DNA of 64,000 nucleotides. Source: Monocercomonoides exilis (taxonomy: Eukaryota > Preaxostyla > Oxymonadida > Polymastigidae). The translations under genes were made by a program, and so were the position numbers. Where the stretch lies: assembly GCA_001643675.2 (NCBI GenBank), contig LSRY02000004.1, forward strand, positions 936,001-1,000,000. Reading direction: 5' to 3'. Under the pieces are notes generated by a model. That model ran no database searches. It had not been told where the DNA came from and was given only the letters and a program-made list of their open reading frames with translations. Positions 20,006-31,022 of this stretch are shown piece after piece (within the stretch, counting starts at the first letter, position 1; every line of letters starts with the position of its first letter).

Positions 20006-23000
20006 AGGAAAAGAAGAGGAAGAAGATGATGATGATGTTTTGGGGGGAATAGAGGTGAAAAATGAGTTGATGTCTGTTATGATATCTTCAATCTCTTTAT
20101 CGTTTGACTCAGCAGGTATTTGATTGTGAGTGCGCTGCTTAGAAGAAGGAGAAGAAGAAGAAGATGGATCATTTGAAATGGATGGAAAAGAAGAGGAAGA
20201 AGAAGATGATGATGAAGACGAAGTATTTCGTCTTTCATCAGAAAATGGATGAATATCGCTTTCTTCGACAATGATGAAGTGATGACCCGAAGAAGAGAGT
20301 CTTGACGAAGGAGAAAGAGAACGAGACTGCTGGCGATACGGATAAACAGAAGAAGAGGAGGAAGAGGAAGAGGAAGAGGAGGAAGAAGGAGAAGGAGAGG
20401 AAGAAGAAGAAGAAGAAGGTGGAATGGAAGGAGGAGGTCTGTTTGGAGGAGGTTTGTTGCGAGGAATGGAAAGATGAGTGGGGAGAATGTAAGTTCGCTG
20501 TTGAGAGGGAGAAGGAGAAGAGGAAGAGGAAGATGATGATGATGATGATGATGAAGGATTAGCTGTGTCAACATCCAAAGGCTGATGTGGAGGAGGTGTT
20601 TGGAAAGGAAGATCGATGTGTGGCATGGAAAAAGAGGAAGGAGATGGAGACAAAGAAGATGAGGAAGAGGAAGAAGGGGAAGAAGGGGAAGAAGAAGAAG
20701 GCTGCTGAGAATCAAATCCATTATATTTATCTTCATCTTTATCTTTGTTATCCATTTCTTGTCTGTTCTCTGAAAAAGACGAAAGAGAACTCGAAGAATT
20801 TCCCTGTGGAATGCCAAATGCATCGTTATCCTTCAGAATCTTCGTCTGCGAGCTGAGAAGAGTCGAAGACTTATAAAATGAAGAGTTTGCAAACATCGAC
20901 GGCTCATCGTTGGAATATGAATGAGATGAAGAAGCAGAAGATGATGGTGGATGTTGTGTTGAACCTCCAAATGCATTCCTTTCTGTTCTATTCGCTCCTC
21001 CAAAACTTGAAGAACTTCCCCTTCCATTTCCTCCTCTCCCTCCCTTTCCTCTTCCATTCTTCCCTTCTCCCTCTCCTCCTCCTTCCTTCTCCTTCTCCTC
21101 CTCTTCCTCCTCCTCTATCTTCCCATTGATAAACATCGCTGCCTCCTCAAACGCCCTCGACTCCGTTCCCACGGGAAACACCTGAAGCGGATTGGCAAAC
21201 GAGTTGTCCAGCACCACTCCATCCAGAATGCTCTTTGCCTCTCTCAGCGCCTGCGCCGTGGCTGCTGCTGCCCTCCTTCTCACTCTGCTCGCACGGGACA
21301 TCCGGAGAAGCGTGTCAAATTGCTCCACACGATACATCGCCTCCACCAGCCGCTGCTGCATCTGCTGCTTGGTGCGGTCAACAAGCACGTATTTGATGCA
21401 TTTGGGAAGGAATATGGCGATTTCACGACGGATGATGGAGGAATAGTGGGAGACAAGAAGAGAAATGGCGATGGCTTTTTCTTCTTCCGTCAGAAGGAGG
21501 ATTGATCGAAGGGTTTGGAGATGGAGGGAAGAGGAGTAAGATGAAGGGGAGGCTGAAAGAAGAGAAGTTGATGAGGAGAGCGGTGAAGTGTTTGATGGTT
21601 GAAATTGAGATGAAGATGAAGGAATTGAAGAAGAAGAGGAGGAGGAAGAGGAGGAAGGAAAAGAGGAAGAAGAAGAAGAGGAAGAAGAAGAAGCAGCAGG
21701 TAAATTGTGTGTTGAAGGATGATTATGTGGAATTATGCTGTTATCTGCAACAGTCCTTAGTGAAGAAGTGGCTGCAGCAAACGCAGCAGGAGGCGGGGCC
21801 GTCTCTTGAATAACTGAACGATTTGAAGCTTCATTGCTCTTTTTCTTGTCTGTCAGTGTGTTTTCCTTTTCATCCTTCTTCGCTTTTGATTTCTTGTTTG
21901 CTTTTTTCGTGTCTTTCTCTTCTGAATCGCCAAATAATGACTCAAACGTCTCCTTCGGCTTGTTGTCTTTCTCGTCGCCTCTGTTCAGCGTCCTCCCTCT
22001 TTTCTCTGCTTCATGTGGTTGCTGAGGCTGTTGAGGCTGTGGTTGTGGCTGTAGTTGTGATCGAGTCTGCCTTTGTTGCATTTGTATATTTTGTTGCTTC
22101 ATGTTCAGCTGCTCCTTCTCATTCTGATTTCCCAATATCCCCTTCATATGCTCCTCCTGCCTGCTCTCTTCAATCTTCCTCAGAAACGGCTGCAAACACA
22201 CATCTGCATTGAACAGTGGGTTGTCTGTGTTCACCGCATCCATCTCTACATCAATCATCCCATTTACCACTCTTGTTGCCTCTTCCTCTGCCTCTTTTAA
22301 AAACAACAAGATTTCTTCAGTCAGCTTCTGCCGCAGCTGCGGAAACATCGCCAGCTTCTGCCTCATCCTCTGGCTTGACAGAATTCTCTTTGCCACTTTC
22401 TGGCAGACTTCCCCCGACTTCACGCACAACTCCACAAAAACTGGGCGGAAACGCGAAATGACGCGGGAGCAGAGGTTGCGGAAGACAAGTTCGGGCATAA
22501 AGATCGTTGGGGTGATGCCCTCCGCGTTCTGCATGGTGATCATAAGGGAAGACAATGAAGATGAAGAAGAAGAGGTTGAAGAAGATGATGAATATGGTGG
22601 ATGTGATGAATATGATCCATAGACTTGAACTGTTTCATCTGCTCTTGGCTCCAACGAAATGGAAGACACAGAATGGACAAGATGCTCATTGAAGAGATAG
22701 TTCAGCCTTGCTCCTCCACGAAGCAGCGAAATCGGCGCCTCGTGTGGCAACGACTGTGTCTTCCAGCCTTCACTTTTTAATTTCTCTTTCTCCTTCTCCT
22801 TTTCTTTCTCTTGTTCCTTCTCTCTTTGTATCTCATTCATCAGCTGTGATGCAGTGAGTGATGTTTCGAGTGCTCTTCTTTTCCTCCGCCTTCTTTTTTT
22901 CTTCCCTTCGCCAGCATTCCCCGTGCTGTCTAACATATCACTCAACGATGCAGTAGACTCGCCCAACATAAACACCTTGCTGCCAGCATTTGGATCAAGA

Positions 23001-24253
23001 CTCTCATTTTCAAATGCTTCATCGCTGCCATAATAATCGTATTCCTCCTCTTCCTCGTCTTCCCCTGCTCGCACCGTCCCTTCCAGTTCTGCGGTGTAGT
23101 CTGCACTGAACTCAGATATCACACTCAGCACAAACGCACCTTGCTGCCCTTTGAACCCCATCCTCAGACTTTCTCGCTCCATGCGCCTGCTTTGAATGAT
23201 GTGATCGTTTTGCTCAGAGTCTGCTCCGCTTTTCTTGGCTTCTTCAGCTTCTTTCTCTTCTTCTTCCTCCAAAACGCATTCTTTGTTCAGCCATTCCATG
23301 TTGTCACCAAATTTTCCGACTTCAAGAAGTTCCTCTGCTCGGCTTAAGTTATAATTAATCTTTTTCTTCACAACAGGAATCTGATCACAAATGCATTTCA
23401 TAAGTAATTTACTGAGTGTTTCTCCGAGAAATTGAGAGCCGCATTGCTTACAATAACGCCCATAAACTGGATGAGTAGAAAAAAACATGGCTTCGTCTGC
23501 AATTGAATCTTTCACCGTCTTTCCAGTATCTATGTCATGTTGAGAGCGAAGGCTGAGCCCAACATAACCAAGCCGAAGAGGAAGCAGACGATTTTCCAAA
23601 ACATCTGACATATCTGTTCCAATGTCAACGAGGTCAAGTTTTGTCACAACTCCTATAGTTCTATAACCTTGTGGATCATAAATTTTTGCAATTTTCAGAG
23701 CATCACTATTTGCGATATCAGAGTTTCCAGGTGAAATAGCCAAAATTATTGTGTTTTTCGGTTTTATTTGCTCTGTTATCATGTTTTCAATTTGTTGGCC
23801 GATATCTTGTGGTTGTCCTTTTAATGCAACTTTTGTCATTCCAGGAAGATCCACTAAAATTAAATTTGGAACACTGCATGAATGGATTGTTAAATAAATT
23901 GGAGTATGTGATATCCCCTTATTACTCCCAGCAATTCTATTCGTGTCATCCTGAATTTCTTTCCTAATCAAAGAAAAATCGGTAAAATGTTTCCCTTTCA
24001 AATGGCTGAATTCTCCCCATTCTGAATTTTCGGAAAGATTATCATCATGAACAAGAGTTAAAATAAGAGGCCTTCTTGTGACAATTCCTGTTCCCCTTGG
24101 AAGAAAATCTCTTTGTACAAGAGCCTCAATTACGCTACTTTTCCCGCTACTTTGAGATCCAACAACAACAATCTTAGGGAGTTCAACTGGTGGAGCCCTA
24201 ACTCTATTGAAAACTTCCATAAGTTTGCTCAGAGCTTGGACCAAAGAATCCAT
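19574..24253 (-). CDS. Dynamin-family large GTPase with serine-rich inserts and tail
   Basis: Dynamins assemble on membrane tubules and use GTP hydrolysis to constrict or cut them. A single exon of 1,559 residues, about twice the usual 700-850. GTPase domain: P-loop GSQSSGKSS (32-40), switch I TRRPL (59-63), DLPG (135-138), TKLD (204-207). Stalk pieces: KKKINYNLSRAEELL and, after an acidic/basic insert of some 200 residues, a segment from about 569 that includes VEMDAVNTDNPLF, the usual end of the middle domain. A Gln/Ser-rich insert stands where a PH domain or insert B would be. The GTPase effector domain is at about 926-1013 (LVSHYSSIIRREIAIFLPKC). The last ~545 residues are Ser/Pro/Gln-rich with no known fold. 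No PH or membrane segment is seen, so it is closest in plan to Vps1/DRP1-like proteins. The active-site motifs are intact. Confidence 0.93.
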
Positions 24254-24817
24254 TTGTATAAAGATTTATTCCCCAATAAATATTTTCTCTGAAAAAATAT
24301 AAAAATGGGCACTTAGGTTTATCATCAATTTCTTTTTATTGAGAGCCTCAAACATGAATTTGAAAGGTATAAATCATAATTCAAAAATGAAATGATTAAT
24401 TCTTCAAATAATATTTTTTTCCATTGCTTTTTTTTTGATTTAGTAAACGAAAATTCAAATAATATATTTGATAAATTGAGAATTCTATTTTTTGAAGACT
24501 ATCATAAATTAGATTCTTTCTTTTCATGATAAGAATTCTCTTTTTCGATAAAATTTTGAGAGAAAAGCTATTTATTTTCCATAAAAATATCAAATTTGAG
24601 AAATAAAATTTGATAAAAATTTAAAATAATAATTGGATTAATGATGTGGAATGAAAATTTAAAAATATACATAAAAATGGCTCAAAAAAAGTAAAATTCA
24701 AATTTGTAACTTATAAACATCTGATTTAAGAATGAAATGGATATATTATCAACAAAAAGAATATTTTGGAAATAAACGGAAGCGTTTAATAAAGATCATA
24801 AAAGTGTATTAACTCTC
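24254..24817. other. Intergenic, very AT-rich
   Basis: Between the dynamin start and the SNARE stop; no gene or repeat seen. Confidence 0.5.
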
Positions 24818-26344
24818 CTAAAACACAAATTGAATAAGCAGAAATCCAACAATGATGATGATGATCACGATTATAACGATATACAAGCATCTGTTACTTT
24901 GATTAGCCTGAATGAACAGAAAGAAGAATGCACAATTGTTTGAATAAATATATAATCATTAACGTAATAATCACGAATTATTAAATTTTTTAAAAAAAAA
25001 AGCAAAAATAAGTTAAAACACACAACAGACTGAACTTTATCTGCAGTTTTGTTCATCTGTTCAATCTTGCTGTTTGTCTTCGACATGTGGTCATCCAAGG
25101 AGTCAAGCATAACATCTTGCTTGTCCAATTCCTATTCAAAATTATAGATTTTTAAAAGAAAAATTGAAATTCAATTCTCAAATGGTTTTATAAATAAAAT
25201 ACACACATCTCCCATTGCAGTCGCAAGCTCTTTGAGCACAGAAATGTTGCCTTCAATCACTTCGAGATATTGGTCCTCCTAAGAATCATTAATTATTTGT
25301 TTCAATAATATATTCATAAAAAAGAAAAGAAATGTAAAAAGAAAGCATAAATGACTCAATAAATAGAAAAATCTCAGAAAATCTTCAAAAAAAATTTTTT
25401 TAATAGAAAGCTACATCGACTTCAAGTTTCTTCATTAACACACAATTTCTTCCTCTCTCTGGAGCAGCTGCTGCCATTGATCCTCATATGCACTTGGCTC
25501 TTGAGAAACTGCAGTAAAATTATTTGGATCAATATGAATTCCGCCCTTTGTGGATATAGAAGAAGATGATGAAGACGATGATGGCATTTGAGTCACTAAA
25601 ATCATTGAAAAAAAAAGTTTAAAGTGTGTGACATAAATTTGAAAGAATCATTGAAAAGACAATACTTTCAATGCCCCGCATAAGTTCTGATCGCGATGTA
25701 CTTGCCCCTTCTCCTGAACCTGCATCAAACAATTCTTGGCATATTTGATAAAAACTATAAAGAAATTAAGAAATAATTATTTTGAAAATATACTAAGATG
25801 CAAAAATGAAAGATACTCTCTTGCATTATCAAGTCCTGCCTGTTTCTGTGCCAGAAGTTTCTTCTTTTTTGGATCCTAAAGTTAAAAATTGAAACATCTG
25901 TTTACGAAAGCCATTAAGATCAAACCTTTGAATCGCCAAATTTTTTTTCTGTATTGCTAACATCCTTTTCAAGATACTTTAACATATCTTGGGCATCTGC
26001 TAAGTCTCTTCTGCATCTTGCGTTAAGTTGAATTGAATCAGCATTTTTGCCTTGCTTTGCAACTATTTTATCGCGTTGAATCAAGTCCTTTAAAGAATAA
26101 TTATTCAATATTAATAATACAGGTTTGCAAAAAACGATTTATAACTGAAAACCTCTCTAACGCGCGTTAGCAAAGAAAGAAGACGTTTCCTTTCAGTTCC
26201 AAATCGATCATTTCTTCTTTTTTCCAATTCTTCTGGGGAAAGACATTTTTCAACAACATAATTAAGGCGACGTTCCATGTTATCCAGTTCTCTTATCGCC
26301 TTTTTTAATTGCGCACTCCCTCCAGCAACACCGTTGGAAGACAT
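24818..26344 (-). CDS. Qc-type SNARE, tail-anchored, eight exons, 306 residues
   Basis: SNAREs zip into four-helix bundles that drive membrane fusion. Exons on the minus strand: 26344-26153, 26087-25926, 25875-25817, 25754-25666, 25595-25444, 25278-25207, 25131-25027, 24907-24818; the total is 921 nt (307 codons with TAG). The N-terminal half is a helical regulatory region (IRELDNMERRLNYVVEK, RRDLADAQDMLKYLEK), followed by a Ser-rich linker. The SNARE motif spans exons 6-7, from EDQYLEVIEGN to MNKTADKV, with the zero-layer glutamine at Q247 in ELDKQDVMLD. The last exon is a C-terminal anchor (CLYIVIIVIIIIVGFLLIQF). MGDELDKQ and the layer spacing match Qc proteins such as syntaxin 8, syntaxin 6 or SYP7. 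Which organelle it serves cannot be read from the sequence. A start 12 nt upstream (26356) is also possible. It is the natural substrate of the alpha-SNAP encoded at 7.5 kb. Confidence 0.88.
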
Positions 26345-26714
26345 CTTATTGATCAAATACTTTCCCTTAATAAAATATTATCTGTAATTTTGGAGAAAAT
26401 GAAACACTTTCATTTTCCAATAGTATTTCGAGCAATAGCAAACCCTATCGTTTCAGCTGTATGTTTGATTGTTAAAAATAGTTTTTATTTCAGTGTTTTT
26501 ACCAAAAATCATATTTAAGATAAAAAATTCATGATGATAAATAAATAAATTACAGCATTTTCGTTAAGCTAATGTAACATAGTTTCAAAATTGATGTTTA
26601 TTATTGGTCAATATGTATTGTGATTATAAGTGCATTGTTGTCAAGCTTTGTTTGGAGAAATACTTTTATTTTCCAAATAAAATGAATTATTCTTTCTCAA
26701 TCCTTTTTTAAGTT
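26345..26714. other. Intergenic between two minus-strand genes
   Basis: 370 bases, AT-rich; presumably the promoter of the SNARE gene. No distinct motif recognised. Confidence 0.5.
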
Positions 26715-29700
26715 TCAAGCATTTTGAAAAGACAAAGGATTCAGCAGTGAAGCCGGAAGTGTGCCAGAAAACTGTTCATCCCTCAAAAATGGCATAAAAT
26801 CATCAAAAATTCCTCCACTTTCCTGTTCATCACTAAGATTGGTTTCATCATCAGACAATAAAGCACCAGTAGAATCTGAGTCACTCTCGTTCATAATTTT
26901 TGCTTCTCCTTTTTGTGATAAGTCGGATTGTGGTAATTTTGACTCATCTAACTGTAATAACTGTTTTTGCTTTTGCTGTTTGTGTATAAGCCTTCTTTCG
27001 TCTTTCTCTTCTGCCTCGTCATCTGAATTCTGTTCTATTGAATATGATCGGCTGTTGCTTTTCTGGTTATAATAAAGCAGAGGAGAATTCAACTGAGAAG
27101 TTGAAATGTTTGTATCTTTTTCTTTTTCTTCTTCTTCTTCTTGAACATTTTCGATTTTATTACATTCGAGAAGCAATGGACATATTTCGTTCCACTTCTT
27201 TTTCTCTTTTGCTTTTCTTAAACGTTCTTGCCTTTTCTCTCTTCGTAGTTTTCTTTTCATTTCCTGCCTTAATTCTCTTTCTTTTTCTTTTTCTTCTTTT
27301 TCTTCCATTTTTTTCTGTTTTTTCTCGAACTGTTGAGCCATTCGCAATCGTTTTGCTGTTATTCTCTCTTCCTTCCTTTCTTCTTTTTCTCTTTGTTTCT
27401 TCAGTTTCTCGTTGCATTTATTAACGCATATTTGATTAAGTAACGCTATAAGTGTTGATAAAACTATATCGCTATTCTCCTCTGTTGTATCACTATTCTT
27501 CAATAATAAAGCCTGAGAATCGTTATCTTTCTCAATTTCATCTTCAGAGAAAAGTCTTTCTTCTTTCTCCTCATTTTCTTCACCGCATGAGTATTCTTTG
27601 AAAATCTTTTCTTCTTCTTCTTCTTCTTCTTCCCTCTTAAGCGAAACCATTACGTTGTTTAGAAGATCTTCAGATCTCTTTTTAACTTCCTCATCATTGG
27701 CATCCTTCCAAACTATTTGCCACAGTGCTTCCGCAAAACGTGGAACAATTTCTTTTTTCTCTTCTTCACAAGTTCGCTCCGCATCAGATAAAAATATTTG
27801 TGGATGCCTATTTTTTAAAGAAAGAAGGCATTGTTGGAAAAGATTAGGCACAACAGTCGAAAGAAGAAGCCAACGAAGAGTTGTTGGTTGCGCATCTTGT
27901 GGAGTAGGCAAGTCCAAAGCTGTAGGCAAATATTCATTAAAGTCGGGAAAAGGAGAAAAAGGCGATGTTGTTGAATGCCTGGAGCTGTTTTGAGAAAATG
28001 ATTTCTCTGATGATTGAACAGTGAAAGAGGAAGAGTTTGTTTCGATTTTGTTTGGTTGAATCAAAACGTTAACAACCAAGACCAAATCCTGAAGTCCATT
28101 GCTCTGGTCAATCACACAACAATTAATTGATGAAGAAGATGAAAATGAAGATGAAGATGAAGGAGATGGAGACAAACGTTGTGTTGATTGATTAATCAAT
28201 GAAGACATATTTGCACTGTAGCTTGTTGGAAGAAAGGTTGAAGTGTTTGGTAAGGATGCACCATCCATTGAAAGATAAGTTTCAGAACAATTTGTTTCAA
28301 GCATTGTCAATTCTTCAAGTTCACTTTCTTTCAGTGGGAGAATTGTTTCGTCTCTTGAAATTGATTCTTTGTTGTTGACGTCTGATGAAACTGGTGAATA
28401 AGAAAACATTGACTGATTGTAAGCAGATTTTTTATTTGGCTTTGCGTTTGATGTTCGTTGCTGATATTTTGATGATGTGTTATCAAATATCTTTTGCCTC
28501 AGAGGAATGCACATGCCAAGAAAGGCTTCATGGCATCCAAGAAGAGTGTTGCTCAAAAACTTCTTCACTTCTTCGATTGTGGCATTTTCAACATAAACTC
28601 CACATTCATTACACAGAGAGGAAGTGCGTGTGAAATTAAGAATTGGTGAAATGAGAAGAGTGACAAGAGAAAGTGGTGTGAATGATGAAGAAAAGAAAGA
28701 TGAGATGCTACCCTTGCTAAATGTTTCAGAAGATGTCTTTGCTTCTTGTGGGTCAGACCGAGCTGCATATTGAAAAAGATTTATTCCATTTACATAAGGA
28801 AAAAAGAACAATTTCGCTTTTGTTTGTGATGAATCATCGAATGAAGAAGGCGATGTTGGAGAAATAGATGGAGATGGAGTCAAACTGCTATCGGATATTT
28901 TTGTTTCTACATTCAAAGCGTTCATCTCCTCTAAATCGAATTTTCCGGTCAGATGTTGTAACTTTTCATCCAAACTTTCTGAAAATGGAAAACAAAACGA
29001 ATCTGATGGTAGTTGTGTTGAATTTAGCGGTTCAGTAAAGTTATTTTCGACCGAATCAAGTTCTGAACTGAATGAAACGCAAGTACCGTCCCAATCATTA
29101 CTTCTCTTGCTATTTAAAATGATCCCTGCTTGAACAACAGATTTCCCAATACAGAATGTATTTTCCGAAGAAAGTGAAGATGATGCTGTAATTTTTCCAA
29201 TTTTTGAAGATGAGCTAAGAATTTCTTCAACATCAGAAGAGCTATATACAAAAACAAATGGATCGCTGCAAAATCCAACAACGTCTCCAGCTAACATATC
29301 GTCCAACTTTCTCTCTCCGATAAGAAAAGTTGCTGAAATATTGCCACAAAACAATGGAAATGAAGATTCACTTTCGCTTTCAAATAAAGTTGTCGTAACG
29401 CTTTGTTGAAAATAATCCGTTTCTTCTTTTTCTTCTCGTTGTAATTCAGTTTCGTCAAAAAATGCTTGACAATTGGTACAGAATTTTATTGTAACTTGAG
29501 GATTGCATACGGTTAGAATAGAAACGAAATCTGTAAGCTCTGAAGCAACAGATGAGATAATTTCTCCGGGAATTTCAAGATGCATTTTCCAACCGTTAAC
29601 ATTTGTCATGGGGCAAGCAGATTCGTGCTGTTCAATTGAAGTTTCATTGGTTTCTGCAATCATCCTTATCTGAAACTCTGTTATGATACCATTTTCTTTA

Positions 29701-30168
29701 AAATCGATAAAAGATCATGCAAAATTATTTGTAAAAAATTAGAATAAATGTATGTAAAATTTCAAAAATGAAAAAAAAAAACGAAAACCTGTTGTGACAA
29801 TGGATAAGTAACTTCCAATAGAATTCTGAGCAAATAGCAATGCATCCTTGATTTCTTCGCTTTTTATAATATATTTTTCTATGTTTAATGAATTCATAGC
29901 AAGACATGTTTCGCTCACTTTAAAACTATAAGGTATTTGGAAAAAAGCAAATCAAACATGAGATGGCAAGGATATGAGTGCTGCCTTTCCAAAGGACATC
30001 TCGTCCTTCAATATTCAAACGTATAATAGGAGTGTCTTCTGGTTCTGCTTTCGGGCACAACGCAATAGCAATTGATAAAAACTTGTGACAGAACTTTTAG
30101 GAAAAAATCTAAATGTTCAAGCATACTTCTTTAATTAAAGGTGAAATTTGGCGGCATTCCATACTCAT
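26715..30168 (-). CDS. Unrecognised 1,095-residue protein, four exons
   Basis: Exons 30168-30127, 30093-29958, 29917-29789 and 29695-26715 sum to 3,288 nt (1,096 codons), with phases that agree at every junction. The first intron is only 33 nt and contains an in-frame TAG, so it must be spliced if ATG 30168 is the start. The N-terminal ~220 residues have ordered-protein composition: helices near FCHKFLSIAIAL and IKDALLFAQNSIGSYLSIV, then strands around a CTNC pair (IKFCTNCQAFFDE) and DVVGFC. A second CxxC pair (SLCNECGVYV) lies some 300 residues later. The rest is Ser-rich, then strongly Lys/Glu-rich (EKEEKERELRQEMKRKLRRE), then acidic. This could be a diverged nucleic-acid-binding protein with a zinc site, but no family is clear and I assign none. 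No membrane segment is seen. Confidence 0.7.
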
Positions 30169-31022
30169 CTTGGAATGGTACCAAGAATGATTAATGATAT
30201 AAAACTAAACAGCCAAACTCACAGAATATTCATTTTCCAGAATGAAAATATTTATTATGGTTAGAATTGAATTTGATTCGCAATAGAACTTTTGAACAAA
30301 ACGTTGAATTAGGATAGTACTTTAAAAAATGTTTGATTGATTAACCTTCATTTTCTCCAAATAATTTCTTGGATAATTTCAATCGTAGAAAATGTTATTG
30401 ATCACAAATTCAAACTACATAACTTCAGCAAAAGTTTTGGTGATGAAACAAATGGATGTGTAAAACGAATCAATGAGTAATTTAGAACAAATGAATAATC
30501 AAGATAATTTCAATATTTCAAATGTTATAAATTTTAAAATTAGTTGATGTTAAATTTTAAGCATCAGCATTCAAAGAAACTGATATTCAAAAAGAATTAG
30601 AGATCAATGTTATGACCTCTAAAAAAGGATATTCAAAAATTAATATCAAATGTTAAAACTATAGAAACACACAAATATCTGGATTTATCAAAAAAATACA
30701 CATGAAAGAAAAATAAAACATCCACGAAATCAATTTCACACAAAGAAACATGAAATGAATTCTAAAAAAGGAGATGCATTTCAATCGCTCCTTTCAAAAT
30801 AATATAATTCATTAAACAAATAAATAAAAGAAGAAGAAAAGGAATTTATACAAACATTAAAAGATTGGTCAACAAAAACAAAATCAACAAAAGAATAGAG
30901 AAGATTTTTTTAACCCAATAAAGTAAACTAATTTGGTAAAAAAAGATAAATTTTTAATAGCAAACTTAATAATCATTATATAACTGTAAATCACAAGTCA
31001 TTAATAAAAAAACAGTATTTCT
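30169..31022. other. Intergenic, about 850 bases, AT-rich
   Basis: Neither strand has a coding frame of normal composition. There are many A-rich runs and no clear repeat. It separates two minus-strand genes, so it holds a promoter of unknown form for the gene to its right-hand end and a 3' flank for the other. Confidence 0.5.

Noticed and set aside
20077-21057. Leu-rich and Lys/Glu-rich frames overlapping the dynamin tail
   Set aside because: Shadows of the AGA/GAA repeats; the dynamin frame is continuous with the GTPase domain.
29918-29985. GC-AG intron (AAAG|GCAGCA) in the 1,095-residue protein
   Set aside because: A normal GT donor (CAT|GTTTGATT at 29957) gives the right phase and keeps more coding sequence, so the unusual donor is not needed.
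26715-30168. MCM-like or other replication protein, from the CxxC pair and strand pattern
   Set aside because: No Walker motifs or other family signature is visible; the resemblance is too loose to name.
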